64,000 nucleotides of DNA from Devosia geojensis. GTDB lineage: Bacteria; Pseudomonadota; Alphaproteobacteria; Rhizobiales; Devosiaceae. The notes under the pieces are model-generated. The model was not told the origin of the DNA. It saw nothing but the letters and a program-made list of their open reading frames with translations, and made no database searches. Where the stretch lies: NCBI RefSeq assembly GCF_000969415.1, contig NZ_JZEX01000061.1:1-64000 (forward strand). The letters are read 5' to 3'. This document shows positions 17,537-25,210 of this stretch, piece after piece (the stretch's first letter is position 1; every line of letters starts with the position of its first letter). The position numbers and the translations under genes were made by a program.

Positions 17537-19291
17537 GTGAAAACCTTAGTAAAATCGCTGTTGGTGGCGACTGCCGCGATCGCGGTCATTTCAGCACCTG
17601 CCCTTGCCCAGGACACGCGCGAATATTCGCCCGTCACCGACGAGATGCTCCTCGATCCGCCGGCGGAGGACTGGCTGACGTTCCGTGGCGCCTACAACAA
17701 CCAGGGCTACAGCAAGCTCGACCTGATCAACAAGGATACGGTTAGCGATCTGCAGCTGGCCTGGGCCTGGCCGATGGCCGAAGCCGGCATCCAGGAAACG
17801 GCTCCCCTCATCCATGACGGGATCCTGTTCCTGCAGACCAACAACAACATCGTCGAGGCGCTCGACGCCAAGACCGGCGACCGCATCTGGACCTACCGGC
17901 ACGCCCTGCCGGAACTGCCGGCGAGCTGGAGCTACCAGCTCAACCAGGCCCGCCGCCAGAAGAACTCCATCGCCCTTTACCAGGACAAGGTGGTCCTCAC
18001 CACCGCCGACGCCAAGATCGTCGTCCTCAACGCCCTCGACGGCAAGGTCGTCTGGGAAAAGCAGGTTCTCGACTACAACGTGGGCTACAGCTACACGGTC
18101 GGCCCGATCGTCGTCGACAACAAGATCATCAGCGCCATCTCCGGTTGCTCGATCGCGGGCACGGCGGGCGGCTGCTATATCCTCGCGCACGACTTCGAGA
18201 CGGGCGAGGAGCTTTGGCGCTTCAACACGATCGACGATCCCAACAACCCCGAGCAGCAGGCCAGCTGGGGTGAGGTCCCGCCGGAGAACCGCTGGGGCGG
18301 CACGCCCTGGACGACCGGCTCCTACGATCCGGAAACCCGCACCACTTTCTGGGGCATCGGCATGCCCGGCCCCTATTCCGAGCTCATCCGCGGCTCGGGC
18401 GACGGCTCGGTGCTCTACACCAACTCGACCCTCGCCCTCGACATCGATACCGGCGAGCTCAAGTGGTACTACCAGCACCTGCCGCGCGATAACTGGGACC
18501 TCGACAGCCCGTTCGAGCGCATCCTCGTCGACCAGGAAGTCGATGGCGAGGTCAGGAAGATGGTCGTGACCGTTCCGGGCAAGAACGGCATTGCCTTCGG
18601 TCTCGACCGCGAGACCGGCGAGTACCTCTGGCACAAGGAAACCGTCCACCAGAACGTCGTTACCGGCATCGATCCGGATGGCACCGTGCACATCAACGAG
18701 GACCTGATCTCGCAGGCCGTCGGTGAATCGCACCTGGCGTGCGCCTCCGTCTCGGGCGGCAAGCTCTGGCAGGCCGGCGCCTACAGCCCGCTGACGCAGG
18801 CTTACTATGTGCCCCTGACGGAAGCCTGCAACACGGTCGCTCCGACGCAGACCGAGTTCACCGCCGGCAACGCGGTGGGCGCTGTGCAGTTCGGTCCGCG
18901 CGTGCTGCCCGAGGGCGTCACCGACGCCGGCCTTGTCGAGGCCATCTCGGTCAGCCCCACGGCCGGCGAGACCCTTTGGGACTATCGCTCGCGTCCGGCT
19001 CCGACCAGCTCGCTGCTGGCCACCGCCGGCGGTCTCGTCATCGGTGGCGACGCCGCCCGCGACGTCAAGGCCTGGGACCAGGAGACCGGCGAGGTGCTCT
19101 GGACTCAGCGTCTCAACGCGCCGATCGGCGGGTATCCGGCTACCTACGAGCTCGATGGCGAGCAGTATCTGGTGATCCCCACCGGCTACAGCAACTCGGC
19201 CAGCTCGATCTCCTCGGCCTTCCCGGAGATCCCGCTGCCCACCGGCTCGGGCAACTCGATCTTCGTGTTCAAGCTGCCCAAATCCGAGTAA
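17537..19291 (+). CDS. PQQ-dependent dehydrogenase (quinoprotein) with atypical metal site
   Basis: Periplasmic quinoprotein of 584 residues with a signal peptide cut near ALAQ and an eight-bladed propeller with repeated TGE-W blade motifs. The catalytic Asp is readable as D321 in DNWDLD, with D323 in the position that marks lanthanide-dependent enzymes. By eye alignment to methanol dehydrogenase, the metal ligands Glu (SGAE) and Asn (GNPAP) are Ser205 and Met276 here. The active-site Arg is Lys349, and the adjacent Cys-Cys ring is absent. C204 and C213 flank an inserted loop. It starts at GTG with GGAGGT upstream and is followed by a strong terminator. The substrate is presumably an alcohol. 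A link to Devosia DepA-type mycotoxin dehydrogenases is possible but unchecked. Confidence 0.88.
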   Translation: MKTLVKSLLVATAAIAVISAPALAQDTREYSPVTDEMLLDPPAEDWLTFRGAYNNQGYSKLDLINKDTVSDLQLAWAWPMAEAGIQETAPLIHDGILFLQTNNNIVEALDAKTGDRIWTYRHALPELPASWSYQLNQARRQKNSIALYQDKVVLTTADAKIVVLNALDGKVVWEKQVLDYNVGYSYTVGPIVVDNKIISAISGCSIAGTAGGCYILAHDFETGEELWRFNTIDDPNNPEQQASWGEVPPENRWGGTPWTTGSYDPETRTTFWGIGMPGPYSELIRGSGDGSVLYTNSTLALDIDTGELKWYYQHLPRDNWDLDSPFERILVDQEVDGEVRKMVVTVPGKNGIAFGLDRETGEYLWHKETVHQNVVTGIDPDGTVHINEDLISQAVGESHLACASVSGGKLWQAGAYSPLTQAYYVPLTEACNTVAPTQTEFTAGNAVGAVQFGPRVLPEGVTDAGLVEAISVSPTAGETLWDYRSRPAPTSSLLATAGGLVIGGDAARDVKAWDQETGEVLWTQRLNAPIGGYPATYELDGEQYLVIPTGYSNSASSISSAFPEIPLPTGSGNSIFVFKLPKSE

Positions 19292-19307
19292 TCCTCAAGA
19301 AACGAGG

Positions 19308-19336
19308 AAGGGGCCGCAAGGCCCCTTTCGATTTTT
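19308..19336 (+). terminator. Intrinsic terminator or attenuating hairpin after the quinoprotein gene
   Basis: A perfect 8-bp stem, AAGGGGCC (19308-19315) and GGCCCCTT (19320-19327), closes a GCAA tetraloop and is followed by TCGATTTTT. It lies 17 bp after the quinoprotein stop and before the second MxaJ-like gene, so it probably limits transcription of the downstream gene relative to the dehydrogenase. Confidence 0.8.
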
Positions 19337-19347
19337 CAGGTAGACCG

Positions 19348-20172
19348 ATGCGACAGTTCCTTTCCGCGTTCCTCCTCGTCATTGCCGGCATGCTGCCGGC
19401 GCAGGCGCAGACTTCGAGCATCCCTCCCGAGGAGTTCGACAGCACCAGCCGCCTTGCCGGCGACAGCATCAATGTCTGCTTCGACCGGACAAGCCTCGGG
19501 CGGACGTTCGACGAGGATGTCGCGCGCGCCATCGGCGACGCGCTGTTCCTGCGGGTTGAGGTGATCGAGGGATTCGGCGGATTTCCGCTCAACGGCGATG
19601 CGTTGCTCGACGAGGTGACGCTCGCCATGAACAACACGTGCGACGTGTTCATGGGAGTTTCGGTTTCCCCCAACTCACCGGTGTCGGACGCGTTCTCGAT
19701 CACGCGGCCCTATGCCACCGTGCCGTTCGTGCTGGTCGTCGCCGACCCCGACTGGCAGAGCCTCAACGACATCCCGAAGTCGCGCAAGCTCGGCACCGCC
19801 ATCGCCAGCATGGGCGAGATGGCCTACATCACCTGGGCCCAGCAGCAGCCCGAGAACCAGAGGTGGGTGCGCCTGCCTTACGCCGATTTCGATCTGATGA
19901 CGACCCGCGTCCTCGACGGGTCGATCGCCGGCATGATCCTCTGGCAGCCGGCGCTCGCCCGCATCCTCGCCACCCGGCCGGATGCGCAGGCGCTGCACGT
20001 CATCGACACGGCCCCGGTGCCGCCTTCGGAAACGCGCGTCGGAGCGCTGGTTTCCTCGCGCAACAGTTTCCTGCGCAGCCAGATCGACGAGGCGATCGAC
20101 GCGCTCGTCGCCGACGGAACCATCGCGGGGCTTCTCGAAAAGCACGGCTATACGGGCCGCGCGGGCGAATAG
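19348..20172 (+). CDS. Quinoprotein-associated periplasmic binding protein (MxaJ-like), second copy
   Basis: A 274-residue secreted protein (signal peptide ending PAQAQ) with a family-3 solute-binding fold. It shows SINVCFDRTSLGRTFDEDVA near the mature start, a DVFMGVSVSP segment and an EAIDALVADGTIAGLLEKHG tail. Its features fit the group of putative binding proteins encoded beside PQQ dehydrogenases. It lies just after the terminator at 19308-19336, so it is likely expressed at a lower level than the enzyme. Together with the gene at 15957 it gives this cluster two such accessory proteins. Confidence 0.75.
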   Translation: MRQFLSAFLLVIAGMLPAQAQTSSIPPEEFDSTSRLAGDSINVCFDRTSLGRTFDEDVARAIGDALFLRVEVIEGFGGFPLNGDALLDEVTLAMNNTCDVFMGVSVSPNSPVSDAFSITRPYATVPFVLVVADPDWQSLNDIPKSRKLGTAIASMGEMAYITWAQQQPENQRWVRLPYADFDLMTTRVLDGSIAGMILWQPALARILATRPDAQALHVIDTAPVPPSETRVGALVSSRNSFLRSQIDEAIDALVADGTIAGLLEKHGYTGRAGE

Positions 20173-20183
20173 CTCCGGCAGCC

Positions 20184-20795
20184 TCAGGCCAGGGCGGAGA
20201 AGTAGGGCATCAGCAACCGCGCGGGGCTGCTGATCAGGCCCGCGACGATGACCGCGGCGAGGAGCCCGAGGGCCAGAGGCTCCAGGAGCGCTATCCGCTT
20301 TTCCTTGTCCGGCCGCAACGCCGTCCATATCGCGCCCGCGGCGAGGCCGGGGAGCGGGAGCAGGTTGAGCAGACACGTGCCGAGGGCGAGCTGCTGGTAC
20401 TGCAGGAGGGTATAGACCACCGCGTATCCGGTCGTGCGCGGCAGCAGGGAAACGGCGAGAGAGCGCAGCGGATCGACGAGCGGAACCGTCAACGCCAGGA
20501 GAAGCAGCGCGACAATGGGCACGAGCGCGGTACCCGCCGGGCCGAAGCGGTTGGCGCTCGGGTCGAACCGCATCTGCCTGATCCAGCCCATGCCGAACAC
20601 GGCGGCAACAAGCGCGCCGCCGACCGCCAGGTGCGCAAACGGGTTGAGCGTGAGTCTGCCGTCGAATTGCGGCCTGCGGTCGCCGAGGATGCGGGCGAGC
20701 AGAGCCGTCAGCAATCCGAGCAGGGCGCAAAGCACGAGCATCGCGACCAGTCTCGAAACCAGTGCGCCGACCGTCAGGTCCCTCAGAAGGCTCAT
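20184..20795 (-). CDS. Multi-pass membrane protein, M50-like without zinc motif
   Basis: A 203-residue integral membrane protein with about five or six hydrophobic segments. Two motifs recall site-2-protease (M50) proteins: GRLTLNPFAHLAVGG near residue 50, and the late NLLPLPGLAAGAIW, comparable to the NLLPIPPLDG region. No HExxH zinc motif is present, so it is unlikely to be an active protease. The start at 20795 has AAGGT eight bases upstream. It is convergent with the second MxaJ-like gene (11 bp between stops) and on the opposite strand from the quinoprotein set. Function unknown. Confidence 0.6.
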   Translation of the reverse strand: MSLLRDLTVGALVSRLVAMLVLCALLGLLTALLARILGDRRPQFDGRLTLNPFAHLAVGGALVAAVFGMGWIRQMRFDPSANRFGPAGTALVPIVALLLLALTVPLVDPLRSLAVSLLPRTTGYAVVYTLLQYQQLALGTCLLNLLPLPGLAAGAIWTALRPDKEKRIALLEPLALGLLAAVIVAGLISSPARLLMPYFSALA

Positions 20796-20948
20796 TTGCG
20801 CTACCTTGTCATCGGACCGCATGGACAGTGGACGTCCCACCGGCTATCCGGGGTATCGCGGACGGCATCGGTGACGTGCGACCTATTCCTGTCATGTGCG
20901 TTTTCCTATCATGCGTCGCGTTCGCGAGCTTAAATCAGGAGCTGATGA

Positions 20949-21401
20949 ATGAAATTTTTCTCTTTGGTCGCGGCTGTGGGCCTGGCGACGATGTGCGCGA
21001 ACGTTGCGTTCGCAGCGGACCATGAGGTCCGGATGGTCAACAAGGACAGCGAAGGGCGCACCATGCAGTTCGAGCCCGCCTTCCTCAAGATCGCTCCTGG
21101 CGACACCGTGACGTTCGTCACCACCAATCCGGGGCACAATTCCGAATCCGTCGAAGGCGCCATTCCCGAGGGTGCCGAAGGCTGGAAGGGCCGGATCAAC
21201 GAAGAGATCTCGGTCACCTTCGATGCCGAGGGGCTCTATGCCTACAAGTGCCTGCCGCACTTCGGCATGGGCATGGTCGGCTTGATCCAGGTCGGGGACG
21301 ACACCTCCAACCTCGAGGCCGTGCAGGGTGCCCGCTATCCGGGCAAGGCGGCTGCCCGCATGGAAGAATTGCTGGGGCAAGTGACCGCTGGCGCGAACTG
21401 A
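20949..21401 (+). CDS. Pseudoazurin (type-1 copper electron carrier)
   Basis: Periplasmic cupredoxin of 150 residues with a signal peptide ending VAFA. The copper ligands are His63 (PGHN), Cys101, His104 and Met109 in KCLPHFGMGM. The spacing of 38, 3 and 5 residues matches classical pseudoazurin exactly. Pseudoazurins carry electrons between periplasmic dehydrogenases or cytochromes and terminal reductases or oxidases. Here it follows the quinoprotein cluster and could be an alternative acceptor, although it lies 153 bp past a gene on the opposite strand and has its own promoter region. Confidence 0.93.
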   Translation: MKFFSLVAAVGLATMCANVAFAADHEVRMVNKDSEGRTMQFEPAFLKIAPGDTVTFVTTNPGHNSESVEGAIPEGAEGWKGRINEEISVTFDAEGLYAYKCLPHFGMGMVGLIQVGDDTSNLEAVQGARYPGKAAARMEELLGQVTAGAN

Positions 21402-21430
21402 GCTGGCCGCGACCTGCCATTTGACGATGT

Positions 21431-21466
21431 CCTTCGGGCCGCTCACGCGGTTGGCCGGCCCGAAGG
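21431..21466. terminator. Bidirectional hairpin between pseudoazurin and ABC ATPase genes
   Basis: CCTTCGGGCC (21431-21440) and GGCCCGAAGG (21457-21466) form a perfect 10-bp inverted repeat with a 16-base loop. It separates two convergent genes, and its right arm lies inside the last codons of the ATPase gene. There is no strong T run on either side, so termination could be partial. Confidence 0.6.
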
Positions 21467-22288
21467 ATTGTGGAAATCGGAGCTGGGGTCGTTGAGCACG
21501 AGCTCGCGAATGGCCGACCAGAGGCGCGTGCGCAACTCCGTGAAGCGGGGCGTTGCGCGCACGTCGTACTGCCAGCGCGGGTGAGGCAGGCCAACCTCGA
21601 TTTCCTCGATCACCCGGCCCGGACGCGGGCTCATCAGCACGATGCGATCCGAAAGCAGGATGGCCTCGTCGACGCTGTGCGTGACGAAAAGGACCGTCTG
21701 CCGGCGCTGCTCCCAGAGCTTCATCAATTCGGTCTGCATCAGCTCGCGCGTCTGCGCGTCGAGGCTGGCGAACGGCTCGTCCATCAGCAGGATTTCCGGA
21801 TCCGTGGCTAAGGCGCGCGCCAGCGCCACGCGCTGCTTCATGCCGCCCGAGAGGGTGCCCGGATAAGCCTTGGCGAAGCGCGAGAGCCCGACCGTCGCCA
21901 GATAGCGCGACACGCGCTCGGCGCGCTCCGCTTTGTCCAGCCTCAGGCTCGTCAGCGCGAAGTCCACATTGGCTTCGACCGTTGCCCATGGAATGAGCCG
22001 AAACCCCTGGAAGACGAAGCCCACCTGCGGACCGGGCCGCGGCGGCGCGCCCGAGACCCGAACCTCGCCGGCATCCGCCGCGAGCAACCCGTCGACCAGC
22101 CGCAGGATCGTCGTCTTGCCGCAGCCGGAAGGACCGACGACCGAAACGAACGATCCTTCCGGCACGCGAAGGTCGAGATTGGCCAGCGCCGCGACAGGGG
22201 AGGCGTTCCCGTGGCTGCCGAACGCCTTGGAAACGCCGCGCATTTCGATCCTGGTCGAGCCCCCGGGGGCGCCGCTCCTCACGTTCAT
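21443..22288 (-). CDS. ABC importer ATPase, NitT/TauT family
   Basis: Cytoplasmic ATPase of 281 residues with Walker A GPSGCGKT (52-59), signature LSGGMKQRVALARAL, Walker B ILLMDEPFASLD and the FVTHSVDEAILLSDR switch region typical of SsuB/TauB/NrtD-like proteins. Its ATG overlaps the stop of the binding-protein gene by 4 bp, so translation is coupled. It is the last gene of a three-gene set with a permease and a NitT/TauT-type binding protein. The substrate cannot be told from the ATPase. Confidence 0.92.
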   Translation of the reverse strand: MNVRSGAPGGSTRIEMRGVSKAFGSHGNASPVAALANLDLRVPEGSFVSVVGPSGCGKTTILRLVDGLLAADAGEVRVSGAPPRPGPQVGFVFQGFRLIPWATVEANVDFALTSLRLDKAERAERVSRYLATVGLSRFAKAYPGTLSGGMKQRVALARALATDPEILLMDEPFASLDAQTRELMQTELMKLWEQRRQTVLFVTHSVDEAILLSDRIVLMSPRPGRVIEEIEVGLPHPRWQYDVRATPRFTELRTRLWSAIRELVLNDPSSDFHNPSGRPTA

Positions 22289-23304
22289 GGCGTATCGGCT
22301 GCAGGGTCGATGCCCAGTTCCTCCAGGGCTGCCTCGACAACCGTCAGGTCGGCCCATTGCGAAAGCTCCACCGCCGGAAGATCCTTGAAGTCCTCGGTCT
22401 CGTAGAGCCACTCTTGAGAGAAGGTGAGCTCGTCGGCGTTCATGCCGCCGTTGACGCTCCAGCTGCCGGCAAACGATGCGGCGATCGAATCGAGCGTTGC
22501 CGGTTCGATCGCGGGCTGGAACGGAGCGATGGCCTCGACCCACTGGGATGGATCGGCTGCGAAGTCGCGCGAGATCCGGATCAGGGCGCGGGCCACGGCC
22601 AGAACCTCGTTGCGCCGCTCGTCGAGAACCGCCTGCGGCACGATGTTGATCTTGTTCACGACGGGCGCGGCCGCGTAGTAGGCGGCCTGGTCGACGAGCA
22701 CGTGCAGGCCCGTCTTGTCGGGCATCGCCTCCCAGACGCCTATGGACATCGTCGTAGCATCGACGCGCCCGGCGGCCAGTGCCTGCCCGCGAACGTCGGG
22801 CTGCCCGAGCGTGAGGAACTCGACGGCGTCGAGGTCGGTGCCGGCGGCGCGCAGCACGCTGCTCGAAAGCGAATGGTCGAGGCTGCCCGGCCGCCCGATG
22901 CCGAAGCTCGCGCCGGCGAGGTCCTCGGGGGTGGCGATGGCATCCTTGGCCGCGATGAGGAAGGGCAGGGACTTGTTGGGAGAGGTCACGGCCTTGAGGT
23001 CGGTGGTGCCCCTTGCAACGAGCTGGAGCAGGGCGTCGAGGCCGACATTGGCCATTTCACCTTCGCCGGCGCGGATGGCGGCGATGGCCGACGGCGTCTG
23101 CTGCACGCGCACGAGTTCGACATCGACGCCTTCGCGCTCGAAGTAGCCGAGCTCGACCGCCAGGTCCATGACCGAGTTCGGCACCAGCGGGGGTTCCAGA
23201 TGGGTAACGATCAGCCGGAACGGCTGCGCCTCTGCCGCCGCCGTCAGGGCCACGAGCATGGCGCCCGCCGCCACGACATTACGCAATCTGGTCAAAACAC
23301 GCAT
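22285..23304 (-). CDS. ABC substrate-binding protein, NitT/TauT family
   Basis: Periplasmic binding protein of 339 residues with a signal peptide (LVALTAAAEAQ) and the NMT1/THI5-like fold of the nitrate/taurine/sulfonate group. It shows LAVELGYFEREGVDVELVR, RAGEGEMANVGLDALLQL and GRPGSLDHSLSSSVLRAAG. No cysteine lipobox is present, so it is soluble. It lies 66 bp after the permease and overlaps the ATPase. Family substrates include sulfonates, nitrate, pyrimidine precursors and aromatic acids, and nothing here selects one. Proximity to the quinoprotein cluster may be coincidental. Confidence 0.9.
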   Translation of the reverse strand: MRVLTRLRNVVAAGAMLVALTAAAEAQPFRLIVTHLEPPLVPNSVMDLAVELGYFEREGVDVELVRVQQTPSAIAAIRAGEGEMANVGLDALLQLVARGTTDLKAVTSPNKSLPFLIAAKDAIATPEDLAGASFGIGRPGSLDHSLSSSVLRAAGTDLDAVEFLTLGQPDVRGQALAAGRVDATTMSIGVWEAMPDKTGLHVLVDQAAYYAAAPVVNKINIVPQAVLDERRNEVLAVARALIRISRDFAADPSQWVEAIAPFQPAIEPATLDSIAASFAGSWSVNGGMNADELTFSQEWLYETEDFKDLPAVELSQWADLTVVEAALEELGIDPAADTP

Positions 23305-23370
23305 AGAAGTCTCTCCTGTCCCTGCCGGGACTCTTTCACAATGCTATCGCCTTAGCCGGGGCGAGAGCGG

Positions 23371-24111
23371 TCAATCAATGGCTTTCCAGCGGGCGAGCCG
23401 TCCTTCCACCTGGCGCAGGCATTCCGAGACGATCACCCCGATGATCGCGAGCACGATCACGATCACGAAGTACTCGGCCATCCGGAAGGTATTGCCATAA
23501 ATCGCTAGCAGTCCGCCAAGCCCGCGCACCGCCGTATAGAGCTCGGCGACGATCGTATTGATGAGGCCGATGGTCGCCCCGATGCGCAACCCCGCGATGA
23601 TGAAGGGAACGGAGCCGGGCAGCAGGATGCGGCGGAAAATCTGGAACTGGCTGGCGCGCACCGACCGGGCCATCTCGATCAGTTCCTGATCCACGGCCAG
23701 AACGCCCGCATAAGTGTTGACGATGATGGGCATGACGGCGCCGAGGAAGACGATGAAGATCTTGGCCTCGAAACCCAGCCCCAGGAACACGATGATCAGC
23801 GGTATGAATGCGACCCTCGGCGTCGCGGCCAGCGCGTAGACGTAGACCTCGAGCGTCTTGCCCACGGGCAGGAACATGCCCATGACGAGACCCAGGGGGA
23901 CCGCGACAAGGGCGGCCAGTCCATAGCCGCCGACAAAGGTGATGAGGCTGTCGCCCAGAGCCACCGCGAGGCGCCCGTCGGCAATGAGCTGTCCGGCCGC
24001 CTGCAACGTCGCAACCGGCGTGGGTATGAGATTGGCGCCCACGTTGAGGGACACGATCCACCAGAGGCCGATCAGCGCGAAGAGGAAGAGCGTGCGGTAG
24101 ATCGCGATCAT
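23371..24111 (-). CDS. ABC transporter permease, NitT/TauT family
   Basis: Inner-membrane permease of 246 residues from the ATG at 24111. It shows the N-terminal helix ALIGLWWIVSLNV, the coupling region EMARSVRASQFQIFRRILLPG and the late MAEYFVIVIVLAIIGVIVSE helix found in SsuC/TauC-type proteins. It is the first gene of the importer set. A 119-bp gap separates it from the LysR gene on the same strand upstream, so it may have its own promoter or be read through from the regulator. Confidence 0.9.
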   Translation of the reverse strand: MIAIYRTLFLFALIGLWWIVSLNVGANLIPTPVATLQAAGQLIADGRLAVALGDSLITFVGGYGLAALVAVPLGLVMGMFLPVGKTLEVYVYALAATPRVAFIPLIIVFLGLGFEAKIFIVFLGAVMPIIVNTYAGVLAVDQELIEMARSVRASQFQIFRRILLPGSVPFIIAGLRIGATIGLINTIVAELYTAVRGLGGLLAIYGNTFRMAEYFVIVIVLAIIGVIVSECLRQVEGRLARWKAID

Positions 24112-24230
24112 GGTGTGTTTTCCGTCGAGGTCCGGGCGGATCGGGCCAGGTTCGTGTAGATCAACCCGCAAGCCCAGTCACCGATATAGCCCTTCTATGC
24201 GATTCTGCGGGATTGCGCGGACGCTCGTGC

Positions 24231-25124
24231 CTAGCGGCGATAGCGCACCGCATCGACGAACAGCTGGAATGCGGCGGAATGCTGCCGGCTGGGGTAGTAG
24301 AGGTGATAACCCTCGAAGGTCGGCATCCATTCCTTGAGGACCTGGACGAGTGCGCCGGATTTGAGGTGCTCCGTCGCCATTTCCTCGGGTATGCAGGCGA
24401 GGCCATGGCCCGAAAGAGCCGCGGCCAGCATCGCGGTGCTGCCGTTGAAGGCGAGCTGGCCTTCGACGCGCACGTTGAGACGCCGTCCGGCCTTCTCGAA
24501 CTCCCAGGCATAGAAGCCGCCATAGGTGGCGAGCCGCAGGTTGATGCAGTTGTGCCCGGTGAGGTCGTCGGGCGTTTTCGGGCGCTTGCGCGTGGCGAAG
24601 TAGCCTGGCGCCGCGACTATGGCCATGCGCCAGTCGGGCCCGATGCGGGTCGCGATCATGTCCTTGGCGATCTGCTCGCCGAGCCGCACGCCGGCGTCGA
24701 AACCGCGCTCCACGATATCGATGAGCCCGTTCTCGACATCGACCTCCACCTTGATGTCGGGATACCGGGCGACGAACGGGTCGATCTTGGGCCAGAGGAC
24801 CGTGCGCAGGGAATGTTCTCCAGCGCTGATGCGAATGTAGCCGGCCGGCCTGTCGCGGAACTCGCTGAGCGCCTCGAGCTCGGCCTCTATCTCGTCGATG
24901 CGCGGACCTATGCGGCTCATGAGCCGCAACCCGGCTTCGGTCGGCGCGACGCTGCGCGTCGTGCGTTCGAGCAGCCGCACGCCGAGGCGCTCCTCCATGG
25001 CGCGGATCTTGTGGCTCAGCGCGGACTGGGACATGCCCACCAGGGCCGCTGCACGGGTGAAGCTGAGCTCACGCGCGACCGCGAGAAAGGCCTGCAAATC
25101 CCCGGTTTCGGCCCGATATCTCAT
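24231..25124 (-). CDS. LysR-family transcriptional regulator
   Basis: DNA-binding regulator of 297 residues. The winged helix-turn-helix is at the N terminus (GDLQAFLAVARELSFTRAAA, then SALSHKIRAMEERLG), followed by a substrate-binding-like domain. The form resembles the group that controls divergent oxidoreductase or efflux genes (PAGYIRISAGEHSL, RPKTPDDLTGHNCI). It is divergent from the MFS gene at 25211 with 86 bp between starts, the classical LysR arrangement, so regulation of that exporter is the first hypothesis. Confidence 0.9.
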   Translation of the reverse strand: MRYRAETGDLQAFLAVARELSFTRAAALVGMSQSALSHKIRAMEERLGVRLLERTTRSVAPTEAGLRLMSRIGPRIDEIEAELEALSEFRDRPAGYIRISAGEHSLRTVLWPKIDPFVARYPDIKVEVDVENGLIDIVERGFDAGVRLGEQIAKDMIATRIGPDWRMAIVAAPGYFATRKRPKTPDDLTGHNCINLRLATYGGFYAWEFEKAGRRLNVRVEGQLAFNGSTAMLAAALSGHGLACIPEEMATEHLKSGALVQVLKEWMPTFEGYHLYYPSRQHSAAFQLFVDAVRYRR

Positions 25125-25210
25125 GAACGCTCCTCATAAGCCCTAGCGAATAGTAGCCGGTAGCCGCATAGTTGGTGAAGCGGTATGTTGGTCTCTTCCG
25201 AAAGCTCGAC

